From positions 6,353,987-6,417,986 of the forward strand of contig NZ_CP138200.1 in the NCBI RefSeq assembly GCF_050859025.1: 64,000 bases of DNA, read 5' to 3'. The position numbers and the translations under genes are program-made. Under the pieces are notes generated by a model. The model saw nothing but the letters and a program-made list of their open reading frames with translations, had not been told where the DNA came from and searched no databases. Below are positions 35,148 to 43,037 of this stretch, in pieces. The stretch's first letter is position 1, and every line of letters starts with the position of its first letter. Origin of the DNA: Wukongibacter sp050859025. GTDB lineage: Bacteria > Bacillota > Clostridia > Peptostreptococcales > Caminicellaceae.

Positions 35148-35190
35148 CAGCTTTAAAATCTTCAGCTCTATTTATTGAGAAATACTAAGG

Positions 35191-35226
35191 AGGCTTAACC
35201 CATAGAATACCTTCATGGATTAAGCC
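35191..35226. terminator. hairpin between converging genes
   Basis: Arms GGCTTAACCCAT and ATGGATTAAGCC around an 11-base loop. It lies between the stops of the CsxC-type gene and the last antiporter gene. No strong U tract on either side, so termination is probable but not certain. Confidence 0.55.
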
Positions 35227-35259
35227 CCGTCATTTATTAGAGATAAACAACATTAACAT

Positions 35260-37290
35260 TTAAAATACTAAAACACCTAAAACAACTATTATCATTACAG
35301 CAAGTATAAATACAGCATACATTAAGCTATTTAAGTTACGTCTTAAAACTGTTACCATATCCATAAACGTTACAAATTCCTTGTGCATACTTCTCTTTGA
35401 TAGTCTTTTTGTTATATCCTCATGCTCTTCTTTAATCTTAAACCTAGTTAATTCCTTAGGCTTCTTAATCTTCAAGTCTGCTATAACCCTAGTAGGCCTT
35501 TTTACTTTAATACCGCTTAAAGATTTTAGACTATTAGATAGATATATAACTAGATTAATAATACCTCTATCAATCACTTTAAACACCACTGAGCTTGATC
35601 TATACAGGAATCTCCCAACAGGTATATATATATGTCTTTCCAAGCTAAGCCATCTTAATGAAGGATTAAAGTATATTGGCCGACCGTTTTCCCTTCTCCT
35701 TAGATAGCTCCTTATAAATCCAAAGTATATAATGCAGCCATAGCCTATAGTAATAATTGAGCTTTTAATGTTTTTAATATCATAAAAGTGTGGCTCTATA
35801 CTACCATGAGCGTGAAAGAGCTCCATAGTTCCTTCAAGCACTTTAAGTATAACATTAGGTCTAAGTCCTATAAATATTATTACAACACTTAACATAATCA
35901 TAGGAACTATTGCTCTCTTCTTTAAGTGATCTCTATATTGACCCCTATATTCTTCACTTTCCTCCATAAATACAGTAATAAATATTTTTAATAGATAGGC
36001 TACTGTAAAACTACTGCTTATAGTAAATACTAATTCAGCTACATCAAACCATCTAGTTTTATACATATGATGGGCCTCTGATAAAGCCTCATGTAAAAGA
36101 GTTTTACTTATAAAGCCATTAAACCCAGGCATTCCTATTATTGCAAACAATCCTATTAGAAATAGTACCTTAAGTACATTTTTATGTTTTCCAAAGCCTC
36201 TTATTGCATTTATACTAAGCTCATGTAATATCATATATATTATTCCTGCACAAAGGAACAATAACACCTTAAATAAGGCATGATTAAATATATGATATAA
36301 AGTTGCATAAACTGCTATAGCATTATGGTCCTTTAAAAGCCCTATAAGCCCAAGTCCAACCATAATATAACCTACCTGACTCATACTGCTATAAGCAAGA
36401 ATTCTCTTAACATTTCTCTGAAATATTGCTAAAAATCCACCTAAAAGCATGTTTATAAAACCAAGAATAATTACAGCGGTAGAAAGAGGAATATCCCCAT
36501 TCATTATTACGCCAACTACTATTATTATACCGAAAATCCCAGTTTTAACTAATATCCCAGATAAAACAGCACTTGCAGGTGTAGGCGCTGCAGGATGGGC
36601 TTTTGGAAGCCATACATGCAATGGAACTATACTAGCTTTTACTCCAAATCCTATTATTAAAAGTGTAGAAATCAAATATTTGATACTACCTATATTTTTC
36701 ATAGAATGAGATAATACGCTTATATCAACAGTACCTAAATAATCATACATTAGGAATAATCCCATAAGAAGCACAAGCCCGCCTATTATTGCCATGGAAA
36801 TATATGATTTACCAGCATCATGAGCATATTCATCCTCATCATGTATTACCAATAGATAGGATGTGAAGGACATTATTTCAAAAAATGTAAAAAGGTTAAT
36901 TAGATTTTCTGATAAAAATATTCCTATGGTGCTTCCAAGAGTAAGCATAAAAAACGCATAGTATCTATTTCTATTTTTATATCTTATTAAATATTGAGTT
37001 GAATATATAGTAGTTAAAAACCATATAAATGCAGTTACCCAGACAAATATATATCTAAAGATATCTAGCTTTAAGGCTAGTCCCGTTCCCATTATGTCTG
37101 GAATAAATAAGCTTACTGGCTCTACTCCAATCCTTTTAAACATTAAGCTGATGATTAATAGTTCTGCCGCAGTCAACAGGATATTGAATTTATCTCTGTA
37201 CTTTTCACTTTTTCTACCTATTAACCAGCCTACTAGCGAACCAATCATAGGCAAAAGCAAAATAACTAAAAGCATGCTTTTATAAATCAT
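35260..37290 (-). CDS. Mrp-type antiporter, third NuoL/MrpD-like subunit
   Basis: A 676-residue membrane protein of the proton-conducting NuoL/M/N family. It has about fourteen core helices with FTFFEIMSFTSYLLV, the lysine-containing GFGVKASIVPLHVWLPKAHPAAPTPASAVLSG (residues about 215-247) and SSMSQVGYI, and then a long charged C-terminal extension with one final helix. The extension recalls the lateral helix of NuoL/MrpA, but the MrpA C-terminal domains are encoded separately here. Last gene of the operon, with ribosome site GGGAGGAG. Confidence 0.82.
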   Translation of the reverse strand: MIYKSMLLVILLLPMIGSLVGWLIGRKSEKYRDKFNILLTAAELLIISLMFKRIGVEPVSLFIPDIMGTGLALKLDIFRYIFVWVTAFIWFLTTIYSTQYLIRYKNRNRYYAFFMLTLGSTIGIFLSENLINLFTFFEIMSFTSYLLVIHDEDEYAHDAGKSYISMAIIGGLVLLMGLFLMYDYLGTVDISVLSHSMKNIGSIKYLISTLLIIGFGVKASIVPLHVWLPKAHPAAPTPASAVLSGILVKTGIFGIIIVVGVIMNGDIPLSTAVIILGFINMLLGGFLAIFQRNVKRILAYSSMSQVGYIMVGLGLIGLLKDHNAIAVYATLYHIFNHALFKVLLFLCAGIIYMILHELSINAIRGFGKHKNVLKVLFLIGLFAIIGMPGFNGFISKTLLHEALSEAHHMYKTRWFDVAELVFTISSSFTVAYLLKIFITVFMEESEEYRGQYRDHLKKRAIVPMIMLSVVIIFIGLRPNVILKVLEGTMELFHAHGSIEPHFYDIKNIKSSIITIGYGCIIYFGFIRSYLRRRENGRPIYFNPSLRWLSLERHIYIPVGRFLYRSSSVVFKVIDRGIINLVIYLSNSLKSLSGIKVKRPTRVIADLKIKKPKELTRFKIKEEHEDITKRLSKRSMHKEFVTFMDMVTVLRRNLNSLMYAVFILAVMIIVVLGVLVF

Positions 37291-37306
37291 TTTACTCCTC
37301 CCTTCA

Positions 37307-38758
37307 TTACACTATTCCTTTAACAATGTCTTGAATTAAGTGAAGTACTATATTTGGAAAAAGTCCTAAAGCAATAACTATTCCCGTTAAGGTTATTATT
37401 GGTACAAGCATGGCTAAAGGTGGTTCTTTCTTTTCTATCATTTTTTCTTCACCTGGAAAAAATGCTGTAATTACTATGGGTAATAAGTACCCTGCTGTCA
37501 GAAGAGCACTGAGAAGTAGAATTATTACAAATAAAATCTTATTCTCAGAAAGTCCCCCTATGGCCAGATACCATTTACTTACAAATCCATTTGTAGGTGG
37601 TATACCTATTAAAGATATAGATGATATTGCAAAGCACCACATAGTTATTGGCATCTCTCTGCCTATGCCCCTTATCTCATGAATATATTTCTTTCCAGTC
37701 ATAAAGTAAATGGCCCCAACACAGAAAAACAGTGTTATTTTTATTACTGCATGATTGACTAGATGTAATAGTCCACCTGTTAATGCTTCCTGGCTGAGCA
37801 AAACTATTCCAAGTAATATATACCCTAGCTGGCTAACGGTGGAATAGGCAAGTCTCTTTTTCAAGTTATCCTGATGCAGAGCAAGCAATGATCCCATCAA
37901 TATAGTTAGTATAACCAGTATACTTATAAAGTAGTTTCCTCTAATCTTATAAAGAACATCAGCACCAAAAATGAAATAGCTTAATCTAATGAGTGCAAAT
38001 ATTCCAGATTTTACAACAGCTACCGCATGAAGTAAAGAACTAACGGGAGTTGGTGCTACCATTGCGGCAGGAAGCCATGAATGAAGAGGAACTAGCGCTG
38101 CCTTTACTCCGAACCCAATAAACATTATCATGTATATTGCTAACATTAAGTTCTTATTGTCTATATTAAAGCTTTGAAGAACTCCATACTCCATAAAGGT
38201 TAAACTATTAGTTAAGCTAAATAAAAGTATTATCCCAAGCAGTGCTAATGTAGCTCCTCCAAAGGAATATATAAGATATTTCCTTCCTGTCCTCAGTGCT
38301 TCCTTGCTGCCATTGTGTATTACAAGTGGAAATGTAGCTAAAGTTAAATACTCATAGAATATATAGAGGGTAAATAAGTTACCTGAAAATGCTATACCTA
38401 CTGTTACGCCTAGAGTCAGCATGAAGTATAAAAAGAATCGTTTCTCCTTTCCTTCATGGGTCATATACTGAAAAGAATAGAATGCTGTAAATATCCATAA
38501 TATCGACGCTAATAATCCAAACAATATCCCCAGCTTATCAATCTTAAAATATATATCTAAAAGGTTATTCATTCTAATAAGATGGAATTCCATAGATTGG
38601 TTTATGGATAATAGAATAGCAATAAATACGAGATTTAATGCTACTGTAACTGCTATATATATATTTCTCTTTCTGTCACTTTTAAATTTTATAATCCCCA
38701 TAATAAGTGCCGCTATTTGAGGAAATAATATTGGAATAAGTATTAAAGAGTTTTTCAA
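37307..38758 (-). CDS. mnhD: Mrp-type antiporter, second MrpD-like subunit
   Basis: A 483-residue polytopic protein of the MrpD/NuoN type, with EYLTLATFPLVIHN, GFGVKAALVPLHSWLPAAMVAPTPVSSLLHAVAVVKSG (conserved Lys and His) and STVSQLGYILLG. TTG start at 38758 with GGAGGTG upstream. Each such subunit is thought to form one proton or sodium path. Confidence 0.85.
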   Translation of the reverse strand: MKNSLILIPILFPQIAALIMGIIKFKSDRKRNIYIAVTVALNLVFIAILLSINQSMEFHLIRMNNLLDIYFKIDKLGILFGLLASILWIFTAFYSFQYMTHEGKEKRFFLYFMLTLGVTVGIAFSGNLFTLYIFYEYLTLATFPLVIHNGSKEALRTGRKYLIYSFGGATLALLGIILLFSLTNSLTFMEYGVLQSFNIDNKNLMLAIYMIMFIGFGVKAALVPLHSWLPAAMVAPTPVSSLLHAVAVVKSGIFALIRLSYFIFGADVLYKIRGNYFISILVILTILMGSLLALHQDNLKKRLAYSTVSQLGYILLGIVLLSQEALTGGLLHLVNHAVIKITLFFCVGAIYFMTGKKYIHEIRGIGREMPITMWCFAISSISLIGIPPTNGFVSKWYLAIGGLSENKILFVIILLLSALLTAGYLLPIVITAFFPGEEKMIEKKEPPLAMLVPIITLTGIVIALGLFPNIVLHLIQDIVKGIV

Positions 38759-38808
38759 GCCTTTTCACCTCCATATGTTAAATTTTCCCATATTTTGTAT
38801 TAAAAGTC

Positions 38809-40281
38809 TTAAAACGCCTTTCCTATAAAATCAATTATTCTATTGGATGCAATTCCTAAATATAGTGCACATACAACTAAAGTCAATATTGGTAAAAGCT
38901 CCTTTATTGGTTTTTCCTTAGATCTTGATATCTTTCCCTTTAGATTTTCTTCACCAAAAAAACCATTTATAACTATTGGGAAATAATATAAAGCATTTAA
39001 TAAACTACTCAGAAGTATTATTATTACAAATATGCTCTTACCACCTTCAATACTTGCTATTGCAAAGTTAAACTTACTTATAAATCCTGGTAAAATAGGT
39101 ATTCCCACCATTGACAGAGCTCCGAGAGTAAATATTCCAAGGGTTATAGGCATTTCCTTACCTATTCCCTTTAAGCCTGAAAGCTTTTTCTGACCAGTTT
39201 TTTCAATCATTGAGCCTACAGCTAAGAACAATGCAGACTTTATAGCAGCATGATTCAATATGTGAAAAACAGAAGCTACTAATCCAAGGGTATTTCCAAG
39301 TCCTATTCCAAAGAATACATATCCCATTTGTGCTACACTTGAATATGCAATCACCCTCTTTATATCTTTTTGTAGAATTGCTGATACTGAACCGAAAATC
39401 ATACCTAAACTACCAAGTATCAAAACCATAAGTAGTAAAACCTTGAATTCGTTGATTATCTCTAAACCGAACATCCTATATAGGAGCTTTATATATAAAA
39501 TTACATATGCCTTAAGAACTAATCCTGAAAGAATAGCACTTGAGCTGGCAGGTGCACTTGAATGGGCATCGGGCAACCACACATGCATAGGAAACATTGC
39601 ACTCTTTATACCAAGTCCTATTGTAAATAATCCGAGGGAAATTAATACACTGTTTCTATAGGACATAAACACCTTAACAAGCTCTTCATTAATAAAGATC
39701 ATATTAAGATTGCCAGTTATTGAATATATAAAGGCAATTGCCATTAGCACTAGACCAGAACCCAAACTGCTTAATATCAAATATTTAAGGGCAGCTTTTA
39801 TATTCTCCTTCTTATCCTTTATCACTACTATTCCGCAGGCCGCTATAGTACTTATTTCAATAAAAACAAAGGCATTAAACAAGTCGTTTGTATATACTAT
39901 ACCGATAAGTGCCCCTACCAATACATTACATAATGTATAGTATAAAGGTATCCTTCCATCCTTTACTTCTTTTTCGACGTTGTAAGTAGAAGACCATAAT
40001 ATCAAAGATGCTATAGTGGTAAATAATAGTGACATTATAGCTTCTAAAATGCCTATATTTAGCTCTATTCCCCAAGGTGAATCCCAATGTCCCACCCTAT
40101 ATAAAAATAGTCCGTTATCATTCACATATATTAATACTATTAAGGATAAAATGGCTGAAATTCCCATTGTAATAAGACTAAAGAGTTTAACGATACCCTT
40201 CTTTTTTATAAGCGGCATAGCAAATGAACCAATGAATAGAATCAGCATAATTACAAGAGGAAAATTTTTAATCATATTCAC
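38809..40281 (-). CDS. mnhD: Mrp-type antiporter, first MrpD-like subunit
   Basis: About 490 residues, MrpD/NuoN type: FVFIEISTIAACGIVV, IGLGIKSAMFPMHVWLPDAHSSAPASSSAILSGLVLK and SSVAQMGYVFFG. The GTG at 40281 has the best spacing to AAGGGGTG; another GTG at 40290 would overlap mnhC by eight bases. Divergence from the next two subunits indicates old duplications, not recent copies. Confidence 0.85.
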   Translation of the reverse strand: MNMIKNFPLVIMLILFIGSFAMPLIKKKGIVKLFSLITMGISAILSLIVLIYVNDNGLFLYRVGHWDSPWGIELNIGILEAIMSLLFTTIASLILWSSTYNVEKEVKDGRIPLYYTLCNVLVGALIGIVYTNDLFNAFVFIEISTIAACGIVVIKDKKENIKAALKYLILSSLGSGLVLMAIAFIYSITGNLNMIFINEELVKVFMSYRNSVLISLGLFTIGLGIKSAMFPMHVWLPDAHSSAPASSSAILSGLVLKAYVILYIKLLYRMFGLEIINEFKVLLLMVLILGSLGMIFGSVSAILQKDIKRVIAYSSVAQMGYVFFGIGLGNTLGLVASVFHILNHAAIKSALFLAVGSMIEKTGQKKLSGLKGIGKEMPITLGIFTLGALSMVGIPILPGFISKFNFAIASIEGGKSIFVIIILLSSLLNALYYFPIVINGFFGEENLKGKISRSKEKPIKELLPILTLVVCALYLGIASNRIIDFIGKAF

Positions 40282-40282
40282 T

Positions 40283-40645
40283 TTATTCACCCCTTATCTT
40301 CATAATTTCGTCTAGTTCTACAGTTCCATATTTCTCATAAAGCTTAACTGTTAAAGCTAATGCAAAGGCTGTTATACTTACAGCTACCACTATTCCTGTA
40401 AGCATAAGAGCAGATGGTACTGGATTAACGTATCCTCCGACACCCTTATGAATCCCTCTTATTATTGGGGCTTCTTTTCCATGTATATAACCCTTTGATA
40501 TAAAGAATAGAAATATTGCAGTATCCATTATATTCATTCCAATAATTTTCTTTATTAGGTTACTATGAAGCAATAGTGTAACAAAGCCTACTCCAAACAA
40601 TATAATCGATGCCGTTTCAAAATAATTAACTAATAATTTTTCCAT
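40283..40645 (-). CDS. mnhC: Mrp antiporter subunit C (NuoK-like)
   Basis: A 120-residue protein with three membrane helices and the MnhC/NuoK-type end ALMLTGIVVAVSITAFALAL. The GVGGYVNPVPSALMLTGIVV segment matches the family. It starts three bases after the mnhB stop. Confidence 0.85.
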   Translation of the reverse strand: MEKLLVNYFETASIILFGVGFVTLLLHSNLIKKIIGMNIMDTAIFLFFISKGYIHGKEAPIIRGIHKGVGGYVNPVPSALMLTGIVVAVSITAFALALTVKLYEKYGTVELDEIMKIRGE

Positions 40646-40648
40646 AGG

Positions 40649-41068
40649 CTATACTTCTCCTTCATAAAATAAGCTAAATAAAATGTATATGGTAACTGTT
40701 ACAACTATTCCCACCGCAATATTAAGTGGGAGAAGATATCCTCCTGATAATATATCTCCTGGATTTCCAAGGGGTAACTGAGGTGCATGTACATGGGAGC
40801 CGCCTGTTATAAATGAATATCCTTTTAACACGCCATAGAATATTAAAGAACCACAAATCAACTTCATAAGTCTTCCATAGCCAAGCTTCTCTCTTACAGT
40901 TTCCTTGCCAAATATGATTCTACTTAGAATCAAGCTTGCACCTATGACAGTTCCACCAGCAAAACCACCTCCAGGTGATAGATGACCAAAAAAGATAATA
41001 TATACTCCAAATACCTGAATAAAAGGTATTATAATCTTCCCTATCTCAATTAAAATTATGTTACCCAT
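40649..41068 (-). CDS. mnhB: Mrp antiporter subunit B (MnhB domain)
   Basis: A 139-residue protein from the ATG at 41068 (GGGGTG upstream); an in-frame ATG at 41122 lies inside the preceding gene and is not needed. It has the MnhB signature VFGVYIIFFGHLSPGGGFAGG and four helices. In Mrp this subunit packs against the MrpA C-terminus. Confidence 0.85.
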   Translation of the reverse strand: MGNIILIEIGKIIIPFIQVFGVYIIFFGHLSPGGGFAGGTVIGASLILSRIIFGKETVREKLGYGRLMKLICGSLIFYGVLKGYSFITGGSHVHAPQLPLGNPGDILSGGYLLPLNIAVGIVVTVTIYILFSLFYEGEV

Positions 41069-41087
41069 TTTAAACACCCCTATTTTA

Positions 41088-41372
41088 CTAGCTCTTTTGC
41101 TCCTTATCGTTTTTAAGTACAATAAGAACTGCTATTACTCCCGTAAATAATACCGTCGCTTCACCAAATGTATCAAATGCTCTATAATCCAGAATAATTC
41201 CAGTAACTATATTTAGAGCTCCCGTTTCCTCTACTGCCTTCTCTATATATCTCTCAGATACATAATTATTTACAGGTTTATTCTCTTCGCCATGACTTGG
41301 AAGTTCACTTACTCCCATTAAAAGCATTGCTATTATCATTAAAGTTAAAGTAATCGAAGCTAACTTCTTCAT
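41088..41372 (-). CDS. mbhE: MbhE-like subunit (part of split MrpA C-terminus)
   Basis: A 94-residue protein with two helices and the signature VTGIILDYRAFDTFGEATVLFTG (residues 57-79, of which the RAFDTFGEA part is diagnostic). In classical Mrp this region is fused into MrpA or MrpB; here it is separate, as in archaeal and Thermotoga-type Mrp and membrane hydrogenases. The start overlaps the previous stop. Confidence 0.8.
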   Translation of the reverse strand: MKKLASITLTLMIIAMLLMGVSELPSHGEENKPVNNYVSERYIEKAVEETGALNIVTGIILDYRAFDTFGEATVLFTGVIAVLIVLKNDKEQKS

Positions 41373-41609
41373 CTATTTGTCACCTCTAATTCTCTTTAAT
41401 GTAAGTACAAATAAAAGAGTCGTTATTCCTGCTCCTACTGCTGCTTCAGTTATAGCTAAATCAGGTGCATTAAGCTGCTGCCATAAAATTGCCATAACAA
41501 GACTGTATGCCATGAATACTATAACAGCACCAAGTAAATTCTTGATTGTAGATACTGCTATGGACGAACCTATTAAAAATACAAGCATCAATATGCTAAA
41601 TAACTTCAT
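41373..41609 (-). CDS. mbhD: MbhD-like subunit (DUF4040)
   Basis: A 78-residue protein with three helices and the DUF4040 motif LNAPDLAITEAAVGAGITT. This corresponds to the MrpA C-terminal A-domain encoded as its own gene. Ribosome site GGAGTG. Confidence 0.82.
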   Translation of the reverse strand: MKLFSILMLVFLIGSSIAVSTIKNLLGAVIVFMAYSLVMAILWQQLNAPDLAITEAAVGAGITTLLFVLTLKRIRGDK

Positions 41610-41623
41610 TAGCTTTCACTCCG

Positions 41624-41911
41624 TTAATTTTTTTTCTTATCTCCCTTATAACAAGCCTTTGCAATTAAATGTGTAGCTGTAGGTGCTGTTATCCATAAAA
41701 AAACTATTGTTAATAGAATCTTTATACTTGAAAAATTCCATCCACTATATAATATTAATGCAAATAAACATAGAATTGCCCCTAATGTGTCACACTTCGC
41801 CGCACTGTGGGCCCTAGTATATATATCTGGAAGTCTTAATAATCCTATGGTCCCAACCGATAGAAAAAACAGACCTCCCGTCATAGAAATCCATATAAGT
41901 AAAACCCTCAT
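41624..41911 (-). CDS. mnhG: Mrp antiporter subunit G
   Basis: A 95-residue protein with three helices and the MnhG signature GLLRLPDIYTRAHSAAKCDTLG (key residues RLPDxYxRxHAxxKxxTLG, about 23-44). Ribosome site AGGAGG. Confidence 0.88.
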   Translation of the reverse strand: MRVLLIWISMTGGLFFLSVGTIGLLRLPDIYTRAHSAAKCDTLGAILCLFALILYSGWNFSSIKILLTIVFLWITAPTATHLIAKACYKGDKKKN

Positions 41912-41916
41912 AGACC

Positions 41917-42186
41917 TTACCTCCTATTTCCTTCTATATTTTTTGAAATAACAATAGATGCTATAAAACTAATAAGCGCGTATACAAGAACTACATCTAA
42001 AAAGTATGATTCCTTGAGTATATAGGAGATTATAGACATAAGCACCACTGTCTTTGTCCCAATAACGTTTATAGCTATAAGTCTATTCGCTGGTCCAGGT
42101 CCTTTTACAGCTCTAATAATACATAATATAATTGTCAAAGATAAAAACACCGTAGAAAAAATCAGTAATCTATCTATCATTATCAT
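41917..42186 (-). CDS. mnhF: Mrp antiporter subunit F
   Basis: An 89-residue protein with three helices. VKGPGPANRLIAINVIGTK (about 28-46) matches the MnhF pattern GPxxxDRxxAxxxxxT, and YFLDVVLVYALISFIASI the C-terminal helix. It overlaps mnhE by four bases, indicating coupling. Confidence 0.87.
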   Translation of the reverse strand: MIMIDRLLIFSTVFLSLTIILCIIRAVKGPGPANRLIAINVIGTKTVVLMSIISYILKESYFLDVVLVYALISFIASIVISKNIEGNRR

Positions 42187-42674
42187 TGCTCCTCTATCTT
42201 TAAAAGTAAATCCTCAAACTTCGATTCCATGACATCATGGATTTGATCCTTTGTAATACAATGAACTGTAAATTCATCATTTGTTACTTCTATTGTCAAA
42301 GTTCCAGGAGTAAGTGTAATAGAATTTGCTAAAATCGTTTTTGACAAATCACTTTGTAATCTTGTTCTAAAGGTTACAACACTGGGGCTGATATTCAATT
42401 CCTTAGATAGAACTATCTTTGCTACTTGAAAGCTTGCTATTATAATTTCCTTTACTAATAAAATTACATAGTAAATGAGTAGTTTAATTTTTTTAAATTT
42501 CAGGAAACGTTTTCCCTTATAACGTTCTTTTTCATTTTCAAGATTGTACAGACTTATTGCACCAGTAACAATTATTCCAATTATTACGACTTGAAAATCC
42601 AACTTTTCTGCTAGGATAATCCAAAATAAAAAATATAGCATCAAGCTTTTGAAAAAATAGACTTTTCTATCCAT
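42183..42674 (-). CDS. mnhE: Mrp antiporter subunit E
   Basis: A 163-residue protein from the ATG at 42674, whose ribosome site is GGAGG. It has N-terminal helices and the MnhE C-terminal part LANSITLTPGTLTIEV, then a C-terminal cytoplasmic tail ending KFEDLLLKIEEQ. First gene of the ten-gene unit E-F-G-D'-E'-B-C-D-D-D. The leader is about 150 nt from a sigma-54 promoter and contains a MITE. Confidence 0.87.
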   Translation of the reverse strand: MDRKVYFFKSLMLYFLFWIILAEKLDFQVVIIGIIVTGAISLYNLENEKERYKGKRFLKFKKIKLLIYYVILLVKEIIIASFQVAKIVLSKELNISPSVVTFRTRLQSDLSKTILANSITLTPGTLTIEVTNDEFTVHCITKDQIHDVMESKFEDLLLKIEEQ

Positions 42675-42695
42675 AGTTACCTCCATATTTAAAAA

Positions 42696-42797
42696 TATAG
42701 ATTTTCCGGTAAAAACTTCAATTTATAATTCCCCAAAACTCTCAGAAAGCTTGATTGTTTCTGTAGGTGCAAATTAAGCTTTACCAATAACTCTATA
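42696..42797. repeat. MITE family A in the mnhE leader
   Basis: A 102-bp inverted repeat, ends TATAGATTTTCCGGTAAA and TTTACCAATAACTCTATA. It begins 22 bp upstream of the mnhE start codon and lies downstream of the promoter, so it is transcribed. Confidence 0.65.
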
Positions 42798-42834
42798 TAT
42801 TATATTTTTCTTATTAGACATCCCTAATTATATA

Positions 42835-42850
42835 TGCAATATTCATGCCA
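42835..42850 (-). promoter_or_regulatory. sigma-54 promoter of the Mrp operon
   Basis: Minus-strand reading TGGCATGAATATTGCA: GG at -24 and GC at -12, ten bases between. It faces mnhE, 161 bp upstream of its start codon, and is close in sequence to the promoter at 27503. Confidence 0.8.
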
Positions 42851-42907
42851 GTTTATATTATTCTTTTCTGTATGTCTCAATTTTACTTACTATAAATTTA
42901 TTTCATG

Positions 42908-42946
42908 CAAAAAAAGAGAGAATTGTTAGTTCTTAACAACCCTCCT
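42908..42946 (-). terminator. terminator of the activator gene
   Basis: On the minus strand, GGAGGGTTGTTA pairs with TAACAATTCTCT around AGAAC (with G-U pairs), followed by seven T. It lies between the activator gene and the Mrp promoter and insulates the two units. Confidence 0.8.
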
Positions 42947-43001
42947 TTTTATAAATATGTTTTGTTTTGATACACCTTCCTATAAATAGCAAGTCCTTTC
43001 A

Positions 43002-43037
43002 TGTTCTATTTTGAAACATATGATCTATTTTAGAACA
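43002..43037. promoter_or_regulatory. paired upstream activator sites for the Mrp promoter
   Basis: Two imperfect palindromic 17-mers in tandem, TGTTCTATTTTGAAACA (43002-43018) and TGATCTATTTTAGAACA (43021-43037), 19 bp apart. Their TGT-N11-ACA shape fits AcoR-type enhancer sites. They lie about 150-185 bp upstream of the sigma-54 promoter and overlap the last codons of the activator gene. Confidence 0.6.
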
